A stretch of DNA of 64,000 nucleotides. It comes from Apiotrichum sp. Y4204 (Eukaryota; Basidiomycota; Tremellomycetes; Trichosporonales; Trichosporonaceae). The stretch spans positions 248,001 to 312,000 of the forward strand of contig JAMYHL010000015.1 of NCBI GenBank assembly GCA_025531455.1, read 5' to 3'. Shown here one piece after another: positions 11,295 to 22,582 of the stretch (position 1 is its first letter; every line of letters starts with the position of its first letter). The position numbers and the translations under genes were made by a program. The notes under the pieces are model-generated. The model saw nothing but the letters and a program-made list of their open reading frames with translations, had not been told where the DNA came from and did not search any database.

Positions 11295-13538
11295 ATGTCC
11301 CTCATCGCCCAGCGCTGGATCGGCTCCTCGCGCAGCGCACTCAGCGCTGTCGCCCGTCGGCCAGCCCGCACCGTCGTTGTTCCCATCGCCCGCCGCTCAT
11401 TCGCCTCCGAGGCCGACGCCGAGGCCTTCGACCCCGAAACCGTCGAGCGCGACGTTGACGACCCCGATGTTCTGATCGTTGGTGGTGGTCCCGCCGGTCT
11501 CTCCGCTGCCATCCGTCTCAAGCAGCTCGACACCACCGGTGACCTCCGTGTTGTCGTCCTTGAGAAGAGTGCCGAGCCTGGTGAGTAGCAGCTTGGAGGA
11601 GTTGTGGAGCCGGAGAAGCGGGGGAACAAGTTGGGAAAATCTAGAGTGGCGAACGCGTCTCAATTGGCGCGTTTTGTGAGGTCCCGCTTCGCAACCTGCA
11701 GAGGTCTACTGGGATCCAGGTCTACTGGAATCTGCCGCCATAGTGCTGCACACGACCGCTCCGGATCCGCGCGCTCTGGACAGTCTTGAAGCTGCTCCAC
11801 ACCTCGCTTGCAAACGCGCACCGCTCTCCTCCAATCGCCTGGGCGCCACTTGTGCCATAGGACTGACGGTGCAGGAAACCACATTCTCTCGGGTGCCGTT
11901 CTCGAGCCCCGCGCGCTCAACGAGCTTATTCCCAACTGGGAGGAGCTCGGCGCACCGCTCAACCAGCCCGCGAAGAAGGACCACATGAAGTTCCTTACCG
12001 GCAAGATGTCATTCCCCCTCCCCCACCCTCCCCAGATGAACAATGACGGCAACTACATTGTCTCCCTGTCGCGCGTGGTTTCATGGCTCGCCGAGCAGGC
12101 CGAGGAGCTCGGTGTTGAGGTGTACCCTGGTTTCGCCGGTGCCAAGCCGCTGTACAGCGAGGACGGCAAGTCGGTCATTGGTGTCCGTACTGGTGATGTT
12201 GGTCTGGACAAGAACGGCCAGCCCAAGGACTCGTACATGCCTGGTATGGAGTTCCACGCCAAGGTTACGCTTATTGCCGAGGGTGCCCACGGTTCGGTCT
12301 CCAAGGTTCTCCAGAACAAGTTCAACCTCCGTGAGGGCAAGGACCCGCAGACCTACGGTATTGGTATCAAGGAGGTGTGGAAGGTCCGTGACGAGGTGCA
12401 CAAGCCCGGAGAGATTATCCACACCATGGGCTGGCCGCTTGACATGAACACCTACGGTGGTTCGTTCCTCTACCACATGGAGGACAACATGGTCACCCTC
12501 GGTCTTGTCATTGGTCTCGACTACGCCAACCCGTACCTCTCGCCCTTCCGCGAGTTCCAGCGCCTGAAGCACCACCCCGTCTTCGCCGAGGTTCTCGAGG
12601 GCGGCGAGTGCATTGCCTACGGTGCCCGTGCCCTCAACGAGGGTGGTTACCAGTCGATCCCCAAGCTCTACTTCCCTGGCGGTGCCCTTATCGGCTGCTC
12701 GGCCGGTTTCCTCAACGTTCCCAAGGTGAGTACCAACGGTGCAGGGGTGACTGTTTTTGTGACTAACCGGGGCAGATCAAGGGAACCCACAACGCTATGA
12801 AGTCGGGTATGCTTGCCGCTGAGGAGGCATACAAGCAGCTCACCGAGAACCCCGAGTCTGAGGCTCCCGTTGACATGTCGGGCTACGAGGCCGCGATGGA
12901 GGACTCGTGGGTGTACAAGGAACTCAAGGAGGTCCGCAACATCCGTCCCTCGTTCCACAACCCTCTTGGTATCTGGGGTGGCATGGCCTGGTCGGGTCTC
13001 GACTCGATGATCCTCAAGGGCCGTGTTCCTTTCACTTTCCACCACCCCAAGGAGGACTACGCCGCCACCCGCCCCGCCTCGGAGTTCAAGGAGATTGAGT
13101 ACCCCAAGCCGGACGGCAAGCTCTCCTTCGACATCCTCACCTCCGTTGCTCGCACCGGTACCAACCACGCCGAGGGCCAGGCAAGCCACCTCCGACTTCC
13201 CGAGGAAGAGGGGGCCAAGGCCCGCCACACTGCCGAGAACGTCACCAGTGAGTGCCCATTGATTCCATGGTGATACAGGCTGACACCTATAGAGTACGCT
13301 GGTCTCCTTGGCCGTGTCTGCCCGGCTGCCGTCTACGAGTACCAGGACGCTGAGGGCGCCGACGTTGACGCTGTTGGCAAGAAGTTCGTCATCAACTCGC
13401 AGAACTGCATCCACTGCAAGACCTGCTCCATCAAGACCCCGACGCAGGACATCACCTGGACCGTCCCTGAGGGTGGTGGTGGCCCCAAGTACAGTGAGTG
13501 CAAGTGTGGTGGCATCGCTGACCGCAGCCATCACTTAA
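11295..13538 (+). CDS. Electron transfer flavoprotein:ubiquinone oxidoreductase (ETF-QO), mitochondrial
   Basis: Model: join(11295-11580, 11875-12725, 12776-13247, 13293-13493, 13528-13538), 606 residues. A basic, Ser/Arg-rich N-terminus (residues 1 to about 35) looks like a mitochondrial presequence. The FAD-binding Rossmann motif [15 protein letters not shown] follows. Conserved ETF-QO blocks include [20 protein letters not shown] and [23 protein letters not shown]. The C-terminal 4Fe-4S ligand region [20 protein letters not shown] is intact. The enzyme passes electrons from ETF (fatty-acid and amino-acid oxidation) to ubiquinone in the inner membrane; the yeast homologue is Cir2 (family knowledge). 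The terminal exon is only 11 nt, encoding the end of PKYTIT and the stop. That reading matches the usual ETF-QO ending, whereas using the next acceptor adds over 40 unrelated residues. The first intron (294 nt) is unusually long for this window. Confidence 0.95.
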
Positions 13539-16170
13539 AACGGATCGCAGACAACCCAACATGTATTGAACCATTGTGCACTACTTGCTATGACCTTTGT
13601 TGCTGTTGCATGCCCCGGGGATGCCTACTGACTGCTGGACGCAGCGACGAGGGGGATGAGGGATCAACGGTGAGCTGAGAGCGGAACAACTTTGAACGGA
13701 CTGTACGAGCATGGATCAAGCCACATTACAGGTATCGGAATCTTCGGAATGCCTCGGGGCCCAGAACGCATAATCGGGCACCCGCGCGAAACCCCACATC
13801 TTGCGTACATTCCGCTATACGATAGTGGCTTTGGGTGGGGAGAGCGCCATGTCAACACATGCACACAGGGCGTTGTCCGCCCTGGTCCAATGACCACACT
13901 GCCCACAGTCGTCTGCAGCGCATTGCCATTGGTGTGTTGCTGCATTGTCTTGTCTCACACACCCAGACGACCGCCACGGCACGACGTACACACATCATTT
14001 CCACTTCCGCACTGGCTCCGCCGCAAGCGCAGGGAGTATGGCACGTACGCCCGCTGATGTGCCGATGGCAGGCAGAGTGCTTGGGATTCGTGTCTTCGTT
14101 CTCTCCTCTCCTCTCCTCAGCCCCGCTCTTGTTCGTCGATACTCATTACTGATTGCTGGCGAAATTTGCAGTCCTGAAGGCGCAATCAGGCATTCTGCGA
14201 TCCCAACTGACTCATGTGCTCTTCTCGCCCATTCCCGCCAGCCCTTTTTGTCTCCGAACCCCGATCCAGTGCGTTCGACGAAATCGTGTTTGCCGACTGA
14301 GACAACCCATCCCCATCACGGCGGCACCTCATTGATGGTCAGATCTCCAGATCGTCGCGCACACACTGCAGGGTCGCCGACGCCACTGGACAGACCAGTA
14401 CTCAATAAAGCTTTTCGGGTCGTTGAGACATTTCTTGTAATCCCGAGATCGTTCAGTCGTTTGATAAAGCGCTGCAGCTGGTCTGATGTTCGGCAAGACT
14501 TTTGTCATCTCCCACCTGATGTTTCCAACTGTCTGACCGTCTCTAATTAAATGGTGTCGCTTGTGTCCGCACTCGCATTCCTCGCTCTCCTAAACCTGTG
14601 TCCTCAGATGGTATGTTCGTGATCTCATCAGCGCCACCTCTGCGATGGTATTCCATATTCTCGTTCCCCATCCATACTCCAACCTCGAGGCTAGGCTTCT
14701 AACCTGAGTCCAGGGCCCAGAGGCCATGGCCATTCCCCAGTCAAACCAGTCATGCACTGCTGTCCTCTGCGCCACTGCGTGCCTGTCTCACCAAGGAGGA
14801 CGATACATGACCAGGAACCTCCACGGCGGTCACCTGCTGCAGACAACCGCCACACCAGGTGACTGATCCACATTGGCACCATCACACACTCCAGCGACCA
14901 TCATTGTTTTGGTGTGATCGAGACTCAGAACTGCACAGCCGTTTTTATCTGTGTGCTTCTCGTTGACCGAGGTTGCTGAAACTAGGTGAACCATGACTGT
15001 GAAGTGGATTCAGATACTAGCTTCGGGGCACAGCTAGTCTTTCAACTCCTGGAACTACCCTCTCACTCCCGCTTCCGTCTCACTAACCCCCATCACCCAC
15101 TGCGTCTCCATCCATCATTGTCCAGCGCCGGGACTTCACAGTTGGCGCCACACAGTAGTGCTGATGCTCGGCTTCCAATCAGTGCTGACCATTTGAAAGC
15201 AGTACCTCGCGACACCGACATCGGTGTTTCATGCCACAGCGAGCAGTCGGCCGCTGTTGTGCTGCGCGTTTGGCTTCTTTCTTCCTAGCAGTACAGCGAC
15301 CTCGCGCCTCTCCATGACTGTCTCCCTCTCTCTCCCCCTCTGTCTCTACGCCGCCCCCCATCAAACGCCCACTCTCACCACATTCCCTCTATTCGTCATT
15401 CCTGTACACACACAGTCTCCTTTTCCTCTCCCCCAACTTCACACGCCCAAGCGCAGCGCCCAGGCACATTCTGTCCCAGGCACAGTCTGTAACAAGAAAC
15501 AAGAAACACGCTAACGCGGAGAGGCCTGCAGAAGCCAAGCCAGCTGTTGCACTAGCGTGTGTATCGCGGCGTCACGATAAGGATGCGGACGCGCCAAGCG
15601 CTCGGCGAAGAGGTGGTCCGCGCGCCGGTCCGTCGGCCCGGCCTCGGCTGCTAGATACTCGCGCGGGCGCCATGGATGGGGTAGGCGCTGGCCTGGGTTG
15701 TCGCGCTATCGCATTGCCTACAGCGATCGTTGCTGGGGCTGTTGACCGCTGGGCCAATGTTGCCAACTAACTGGCTCAGGACCGACAATAGAAGGAATGC
15801 AGGAACAAACACACACTATCCAGACACAACCGCCCACACACCCACACGGCTGGGTGACCATTGTTCTCGGCGCTGATGATGGCGGCCGCCTCCCGTAGCC
15901 TGCCTTTGCGGCCTGGGCGCCTCCCCAAGGATGATTGATTGCTTACAGTTACTTAAAGACGTACGACCTGCTCGCGCATTTGCTGCGCACACCCCATCGC
16001 CAGCAGATCCACATCCTCCATCTTGTCTCTTCCTTTCTGACCTACCCTCCCCGACGCGACTCATACAGAGAGTTATTCCCGGGTCATCGCCTTCGATACC
16101 AGGCTTTGATAGCCATCACCGTCTTCTCACACCCTCTGTTCTGTCTTCTTTCCCTCACCCGTTCCTCGAC
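13539..16170. other. Long intergenic region without recognisable gene
   Basis: Over 2.6 kb, codon-like organisation is not apparent on either strand. The open frames overlap one another, lack splice-linked continuation and encode low-complexity Ser/Pro/Arg peptides. Pyrimidine-rich tracts occur at 15310-15440 and just before 16171. Confidence 0.45.
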
Positions 16171-16446
16171 GATGAAGACTTACTTCCTCCCGTCACCGAC
16201 CCCCACGCCTTCGCTCTCTCCTGGCTTTAGCCCTCACCACCCCTTTCGCTCCGCGCCGTGCGTGTACTGGTACTACCCCTACCCGATGGGCCACGGACCG
16301 GCCCAGGACCAGATCGAGAGCCGTGCGCGCTATGACGAGCTGCTCGCCGAGCTCGCGCCCCACGTCCGAGAAGGAGAGGTGCCTTACCTCCGAGAGGGAG
16401 AAGAACGCATAGACGTTCTCACTGTGCTGCAAGTCCTCGACGAGTA
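16171..16446 (+). CDS. Possible small gene, first exon (hypothetical)
   Basis: An ATG at 16171 follows a pyrimidine-rich leader typical of genes here. It opens 91 or so residues rich in Pro and Tyr, then a charged helical stretch (ARYDELLAELAPHVREGEVPYLREGEERIDVLTVLQVLDE). The frame ends exactly at a strong GTAAGT donor (GACGA|GTAAGT), and an acceptor TTGGCAG lies about 45 bases on. Continuing from it gives a Cys-rich tail that I cannot recognise, so the 3' structure is open. The protein family is not recognised. It could equally be a chance open frame in a gene-poor region. Confidence 0.35.
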
Positions 16447-16447
16447 A

Positions 16448-18224
16448 GTGCTGCCTCGTGTTCCTCTCGTCTCCGTGTCCGTTGGCAGTGATGGCGGCTG
16501 CCACCGGCTGTGCTGTGCAGTTTTTGTTGCGCATTTGTTTCTGCTCGTCCGCCACACGCGATATCCGACCCACGCCCTGCCCGAGACACCCAGCTGCACT
16601 GACTGTGGCATCTAACTGTGGGAACCGGGAAGCAGGAAGCGGCCGAATGTTTTGAAAGCTGAAAATGCTGGAACACCTCTGCGAGTCCCGCCTGAGGGTC
16701 GCCGCCGGCTGAGCTTGATCTACCAGGAGGTCCGACCTTCTCGCTCCTCTGGATCCGGTCCCTGCGGACTCGTAGACCTGACCTGGCGGCCGCGTGGCCT
16801 CGCGGTCCCACCTCAGGTGCCCTTCCTCAGCCACCGACAGGTCACGGACCTCGTTGGCGGCCTCGATGAGAGTGGACGTCTCAACAATTCCAAGGGCCTG
16901 AAGAGTAGGGAACGATCGATTGCACGATCGCGTCTTGCGGCCCGCTGCTTTCCATCTTGGGAGTGATGCCGGCGTTGCACATTGAGCAATCGGTTTAACT
17001 TACTTTTCCATTCGTCGCGCGGTCGCCAGTTCCTGTGTTGTGGACGTTGTTTATCTCTGCCCGGCTATGTTGCAGCTGCTGATCCCAGGTTAATCATCCC
17101 GTGTGCCCTCGGTTATCCCCACAAGGCCATGTGGGTATGGCTTCAGCACCTCCAGAAGGCAATTACCGCAATGAAGTTGTACGCGTTTGCGTTCCCATTG
17201 TGAGTGCCGAATGGGAAGCAATGGCAAATGTCGGTGGTCTGAGCCGATCTTCGAAACCGGGTTGGAAGAACGGACTGCCGATTTTCAAGCTTCCAAGCAC
17301 GATTTCCAAGCACGCCGGTGCACACAGACCTTCACTCTCGAATGACTCAGCTGACTTTATCCAGGACGCGGTACGAAAAGGACCTGATCCAGAACTTTGC
17401 CTACTATTGGAGCCAGAAGCGCGGCGGACCTGTGAGTGGACGGTTGGCGACAGTGCTGACGACAGTGCGACATGGGGCGCCCCGAGGCACAGATCGTTCT
17501 CTCGACGCTTATGGAGATGGCCCGGTGCTAGAGTACACCAGGCAGGAAGTGTGATGAGGTGGACGGTACGAACAATGACACGAAACGAAGAGCCATACGT
17601 CCCGCAAACGAGGACTGAGCCAGCGGCAAGTTTTAGCGACGCGACTGTATGAGACGACAGCCATTCCCATTAGAATCTACAAAGTATCAACCCACTAACA
17701 GATCTCCCGTCAGACCATGACGCCGACAACGACGGCAACGTGTATGTTTTATGAACCCGTTGTATTCACATAGTTGGACACTTCAGATAATGCAATGAAG
17801 CCCACAATTGACAGACTTTGACATTTGCTGACAGGCGCTCCTTATCCATCTAACCTGAGACCAGTATCTTCTTAACCGGCACCTTACCGTCTCTCCTGCA
17901 ATTCCAAGATTGCGAGATATCGGGATCTGCGTGGTGCCCCCAGTGAGCCCCCAACTGTTACTGTACAGAGCCAAGTGTTGACCGGTTGAACTCTCTCATG
18001 CACTTACAGGAACCGGGTCATAGTCCAGATATTGCGCTCCCCGAGATTGCAGCACCAGCCGCCGTGCTAGCCCGAAAGTCCCTCTTGCCCTTGAAAGTGT
18101 TGCACATCTGGGATATCGATATATCGAGCAATCCCGAGGCCAAGAGCTCAAAATTTCAGACCCGGTCAAACCTGGAGCCCGCTCTTCATCGCCATCTCGA
18201 AAAAGGCAAGCGGCAACCGCTTTC
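16448..18224. other. Intergenic region without recognisable gene
   Basis: Nothing supportable was found between the small candidate gene and the tRNA pair. GC content drops in places, and several frames are open by chance only. Confidence 0.4.
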
Positions 18225-18327
18225 TGGACGAGTTAGGAATCGAACCAAAGACCTTGTCAAGATAGACGCGCTCGACGACCGAGCAGCTCCTGCTAATGAC
18301 ACGCTCTACCAACTGAGCTACACGCCC
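18225..18327 (-). tRNA. tRNA-Ala(AGC) with a 30-nt intron
   Basis: Read on the minus strand, the gene starts GGGCGTGTAGCTCAGTTGG and ends CTCGTCCA. The D stem GCTC/GAGC pairs perfectly. The anticodon stem TGTCA/TGACA closes a loop with anticodon AGC (plus-strand 18292-18294). An intron of 30 nt (18261-18290) sits one base 3' of the anticodon, the canonical eukaryotic position. The acceptor stem has the G3-U70 wobble pair, the identity signal for alanyl-tRNA synthetase. B box is GGTTCGATTCC. The T stem has one U-U mismatch (position 51-63). A run of five T on the transcribed sense lies just downstream (plus 18199-18204 as A), serving as Pol III stop. Confidence 0.9.
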
Positions 18328-18602
18328 TGGGTGTCGGGCGTTTTGCGGCGTGCTTCGCTGCCTGCGCCTCCCGATGACCGCGAGAGCAGAGCCCAGAGCC
18401 TCGTCGTTTCCGGACGGTTGAAGTACGTATGGGGCGGGAAGTGAACGGCGAAATCAGGTAAGACTCCTCATCAGGGACACATTGAGCTTCTAGACCAACT
18501 CAGACAACCAGAATCGATGGACAGACTGGCAGAAGGAGAGATCTGCTCATCGACCACACAGATCGACGACAGCTGAGATTGTGCGGCGTGCCAATTTTCA
18601 TC

Positions 18603-18698
18603 GGCTCTTGTGGTGTAGTGGCTATCATACTCTCTTAGGGTTGCTGAAAGCATCTTAAGCTTGGGAGTGGTCCTCGGTTCAAATCCGGGCAAGGGCCT
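18603..18698 (+). tRNA. tRNA-Pro(AGG) with a 21-nt intron
   Basis: The acceptor stem is GGCTCTT paired with AAGGGCC (two G-U type pairs). The A box is TGGTGTAGTGG and the B box GGTTCAAATCC. The anticodon stem CTCTC/GGGAG closes a loop with TT before anticodon AGG (18637-18639) and G37 after it, as in other tRNA-Pro. The intron (18641-18661) follows position 37. A T6 run at 18700-18705 is the Pol III terminator. Confidence 0.88.
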
Positions 18699-18706
18699 GT
18701 TTTTTG
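18699..18706 (+). terminator. Pol III terminator of tRNA-Pro
   Basis: A run of six T directly follows the tRNA-Pro 3' end. Confidence 0.8.
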
Positions 18707-18969
18707 AATCGCCAGGAGCTGCAGGTTCTCGATCGAGAACGTCGAGGGAATCCGTCGAGAAAGAGACACTGGGGCAGGTGGTTCAGTTGGTGGTCTAGTA
18801 GGCGGTTCAGTTAATCAATTCATCAGCTATCTAATCATCCACCGGTAAGAAGCGCATGCAAAGTGAGACACACTCGCAATTCATAAAGATAGCGTCAATC
18901 GCAGATAAACATAACCTGCCGGCGACCTCCGCCAGCACAATCACGACTCCCTCATCAATCCGTTTGGTT

Positions 18970-20562
18970 CTACTTGAAGCGGAACGCAAAAGGGCTCTGT
19001 GGCACCAGGGCAGGGATGCTGGGCACGTGGGAGTCTGGGGCGAGGTACGAGGTAAGTGACATACTTTCAGAAGGTTCATATCCAGATACTTACCCGAGGG
19101 GTCAGCCTCTTCCTTCTTGGGCGACACAGGCGGCGAGGGCGCAGGTATCTGGAAGGTGACCTTATGGAGCTTGTCAACTTCGGCAGCCTCCTCCATCGCT
19201 TCACGACGAAGAGCAGAGACGCGGGGGTACATTCCGGGCACGATGGGACTCGAGGGCGTGCGCTTGTGTCTGATCTTGCGTGGCGAGGGGGGTACGATAG
19301 TAACTCCGGGTGGAGAGCGAGGTTGCGTCTCAGCTGAGGCCGCTGTGGCGATGGTAGGTTCAAGAATCACAGCGACTGGAGTCTGGGATTCCTGATGTTA
19401 GCCACTAATGACCAAATATCTCACCTTGAACGCCGCGAGTTCCTGCCTGAGAGCGGTGATCTCAGCCCCGGCGGCGTTGACACGCGTCTCCAAACACGGG
19501 TTCGTCTCGCTCAGACGACGGTTCTCGCCGACGAGGAACTCTTCCAGACGCCCGAGACGCGCGTTGGTCACCTCTATAAGAGCGGTATCTGCGATTTTAG
19601 TAAGGACTTACAGCACATCAAGAGAGCAGATTAAGTATCAAAAAGTAGGAAACAAGAAAAAAAAAAAAAAAAAAAAAAAAATCAAAAAAAAAAAATCGTC
19701 CAAACCCGAAACTCACCTTGTTGCTCGACACGGCCGCCGATCTGCAGCACCTCCTGCCGGAGCTGCGCGATCGCCGCATTCTGGGCCTCGACTACTTGTC
19801 AGCAGATGTACACAAACAAACAAAACACGACGCACGTAGACGGGTGACACCAGTGTCGACGGCGGCGAGCGAGTTGTCCAACGCGTCGGCAATCCATTTG
19901 CGGTCCTCGCTGCGCGCGGCCTGGAAGTACTCGATCACCATCTTGATGCTGTCCACCACGTCAGCGGCGGAGACCTGGCCGCCGCGGATGTCGGCGACAG
20001 CGGCGTTGAGCTCAGTGACTGTGGTCAACAAATGTCGGAAACGAGGCATCTTACGGCGCGTGTTGGTGCTGCTGAGAGTGGCGCTCATGTCGGTGATGAC
20101 AGCGGTGAGCGCCGCAATGTCTTGGGAATTCTTGTCATTGGTGTTGCTGATATCTTGAGCGTCTTCGGTCTTGGTTTCCTGGTGGTGACTGAGATCAACA
20201 GGAACGGGGGCGCTGACGGAGCGCACGATGTGAGGAACGTTCAGCACCTCCGTCGCGGAAGTGCTCGCGCGCCGGCGAGGAGGGTCGGCGAGAATGGTCT
20301 TGAGCTCATTGTGCGCTTTGCCCGTGTGAGGGGCGGAAATGAACGGGTCCGAGTTGGAAATGTGCAGCATGGGCAGCGCCGTGTCCGAGGGACGCGTGCT
20401 CATCCGGGGTTTGGCTTTCTTTAGGGTTGGGTTGGCGTTGGAGTTGGGTCCCGAAATGGGAATGTTGGAGGGGTGGCCGAGACCGATGGGAGCGAGTGGG
20501 GGACGCGAGGTACGCGGAGGGGGTGGAAGGGAGAGCTTTGGTTGGGGAAGGGAAGACTTCAT
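18970..20562 (-). CDS. Unrecognised protein with Pro/Ser-rich N-terminus and central coiled coil
   Basis: ATG at 20562; proposed stop TAG at 18970-18972. The N-terminal 150 residues are low complexity, rich in Pro and Ser (PKLSLPPPPRTSRPPLAP). A helical, coiled-coil-prone region follows (TAVITDMSATLSSTNTR, VVDSIKMVIEYFQAARSEDRKWIADALDNSLA, IAQLRQEVLQIGGRVEQQ, LIEVTNARLGRLEEFLVGENRRLSETN). The C-terminus is again Pro/Ser-rich with possible phospho-sites (PPSPRKIRHKRTPSSP). Introns are placed at 19795-19835, 19589-19716 (containing a very long homopolymer), one after ELAAFK near 19430, and one ending in CCCCAG before DSHVPSIP. An in-frame 36-nt stretch after TNTR also has good splice signals. 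No catalytic motif is seen and I do not recognise the family; a structural or scaffold role is a guess. Confidence 0.65.
19655..19695. repeat. Homopolymer A27-TC-A12 (poly-T on the gene strand)
   Basis: A run of 27 A (19655-19681), then TC and 12 A, lies inside an intron of the minus-strand gene. On that strand it is a polypyrimidine run between donor and acceptor. Confidence 0.9.
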
Positions 20563-21070
20563 GTTTGTTGCAGTTAGGTCAAGGGATGAGGAGGTGGGGA
20601 TGAGGGCAAGTCCTTATAGCCATTTTCGAGGACGATGTTTGTGGTCGCCATCTTTGTTTGGCTCGTTCTTCGTGTTTACCTCCTCGGACGCTCGAGCCCG
20701 TCGGTGATCACTTCGACACCGGTAATTGTGGAGCGAAATTGCATTGGTAGGAGCTGCTTGATCTGATATGTATCACTGTATCGTCGATGGTAAGATCGCC
20801 AGATCCGGTTCGTGGAATGAAAAGGTCAGTCAGCAGTCTTGTTCAGGAGTTAAAGGACGGCGAGTCTTCGCCTCGGTCGGCTTGAAATACAGCATATAAC
20901 ATGCAATCTATGACACCATGCAAGAGAAACCAAACGAAAATGTACTGGAGGCCGTTGTGCTGTGGCCTATCGCCCAGGGAAGGGCGAGTTTTGTCGCTGC
21001 GAGAATTAAGTGTGGCGCGTTGTTGATCGAATCCAGTGTTGGCCGATTGTTGTCCACAACCCGCAAGGCG
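20563..21070. other. Intergenic between coiled-coil gene and PXR1
   Basis: About 500 bp carrying the promoter of the gene to the left and the 3' end of the gene to the right. No further gene is seen. Confidence 0.5.
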
Positions 21071-22304
21071 TTACTCCGATTCCGACCTTGACTTGGACTT
21101 GGACTTGCGCTTCTTGCCCTCATCGTCGTCTTCGCGCTTGCGCTTCTTGTCCTTCTTGTCCTTCTTGTCCGACTCGCCCTCCGACTTGGTTGTTGTTGCC
21201 TCCTTGGCAGCCTTCTTCGCCTCCTTGGCCGCGCGCTTGGCCTCCTTCTCGGCCTTCTTTGCCGCCTTCTCCGCTCTCCGCGCCTCCTTCTCAGCTTTCC
21301 GTGCATTCTTGTCCGCCTTGGACTTTTCCTCCGCCTCGCGAACTTCAGCGTGCGGATGCACACCAAGGCCCGCATGGCTCTCCTCTCCGCCGAGGTCGGC
21401 AATCTCCACCTCGGTCGCCTTGAATTCCATCCGACTTCCCTCCCACTGAACGCCGCCGATAACCACGCGTTTCTCCTCGGTCATGACCGCCAGGCTGCCA
21501 GCCGTGAGTGTTGGCCCGGCACCAAGACCAGCCGCTTCCCGTGCGGCGGCGCGAGCAGCCGCCTTTTCGCGCAGCTTTTGCCGGAAGTAGTCGCCCACTG
21601 ACATGGCCGCCTTGACGACCGTCTCGTCCGTGTCGGTCCAAGTGTCCACTGGAGTAGCGGTGCCGGACGCGGAAGGGGAGGGGACGGAAGATGTGGCAGG
21701 AGTGGATACGGCTGACGCCGTCGCGGTCGGGGGGAGAGAAGAAACCGACACGCCCAAAATCTCGGCGAGCGCGGCTGGCGACTGCGAGGCGAGACGCTTC
21801 GAGTTGAGGTGCTTCTGGCGCGATCTGGGGTCAACATTGAAGTGGGTCATGAAACTCACGCTATCTTGTTGCGCAAGCTCGAGGGACCAGCAGACACAGC
21901 AGGAGATCCTGGTGCGGGGGAGGAAGGAGCAGATGGCGCGGGGGATGCGCTTGCGCTGGCAGACGCGGCGCGGCTCGCGAGACGGCGGAGCACATCCTCG
22001 AGACCAGCACCAGCCTGACCCGCGCCCGCACTCAACTCTCCCGTCTCACGCATGACACGTCCCATTCCGATACCCGTGTTGTCCATCTTGCGCGCGACCG
22101 CAATGTGCGACGACATGCCGTCCTGCGCCTTGCCGAGACCCTTGGACTCATCCCACCCAAGCGACGCCATGTGCTTGACCGAGAAGCGGTTCGTGTCGTT
22201 TGACCATGACAGGTTACGCGGGTCGTACCCGATGCGTTCTACGGTGAGCACACATGCATTCCCCCATGTAACTCACGCTTCACCTTGCGTTCCGAGAGGC
22301 CCAT
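21071..22304 (-). CDS. PXR1: G-patch protein PinX1/Pxr1, ribosome biogenesis and telomerase regulation
   Basis: Exons 22304-22277, 22238-21860 and 21824-21071 join in frame into 386 residues. The start MGLSERKVKQRIGYDPRNLSW is the conserved PinX1 N-terminus. It is followed by the G-patch (FSVKHMASLGWDESKGLGKAQDGMSSHI). The conserved segment SRQKHLNSKRLAS comes after a low-complexity Ala/Ser/Pro stretch. The C-terminal quarter is a long Lys/Glu/Ala helix ending in a Lys/Arg/Ser/Glu nuclear and nucleolar tail (DKKDKKDKKRKRE...SKSKSRSESE). The family activates the DEAH helicase Prp43 in small-subunit rRNA processing, and PinX1 restrains telomerase (family knowledge). Introns are 38 and 35 nt. 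The gene is divergent from NSA2, another ribosome-assembly gene, with only 278 bp between the start codons. Shared regulation is plausible. Confidence 0.92.
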
Positions 22305-22582
22305 GGTGGATGCAGCTGGATGAGATGGATGGAAATAGTCAAAACAAGAAAAATCAACCAACTTTTGCAGCGCCCATCGCCATCTCTCCACCACCGGGAT
22401 CAGAAATTTTGTCTGGCCCAACGGCTCCCCACAGGCACTCGGCCCGCCACCCAACACGAAAATTCATCATCGACCTTGGATGCTCTTTACACCACTCCGC
22501 ACTCTTCAACGCGGCATCCATACACTCTGGGTATCTCCCATCCCTTAACCTTAGAACCCCGACCCCCGAGTAGAGATCCAAA

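Noticed and set aside
12668..13534. Antisense open frame over the ETF:QO 3' exons
   Set aside because: Mirrors the coding bias of the sense gene; the sense strand is certain from conserved ETF-QO motifs.
16193..16834. Minus-strand open frame in the gene-poor interval
   Set aside because: Overlaps the better-supported plus-strand candidate, no leader or splice signals, unrecognised Arg-rich sequence.
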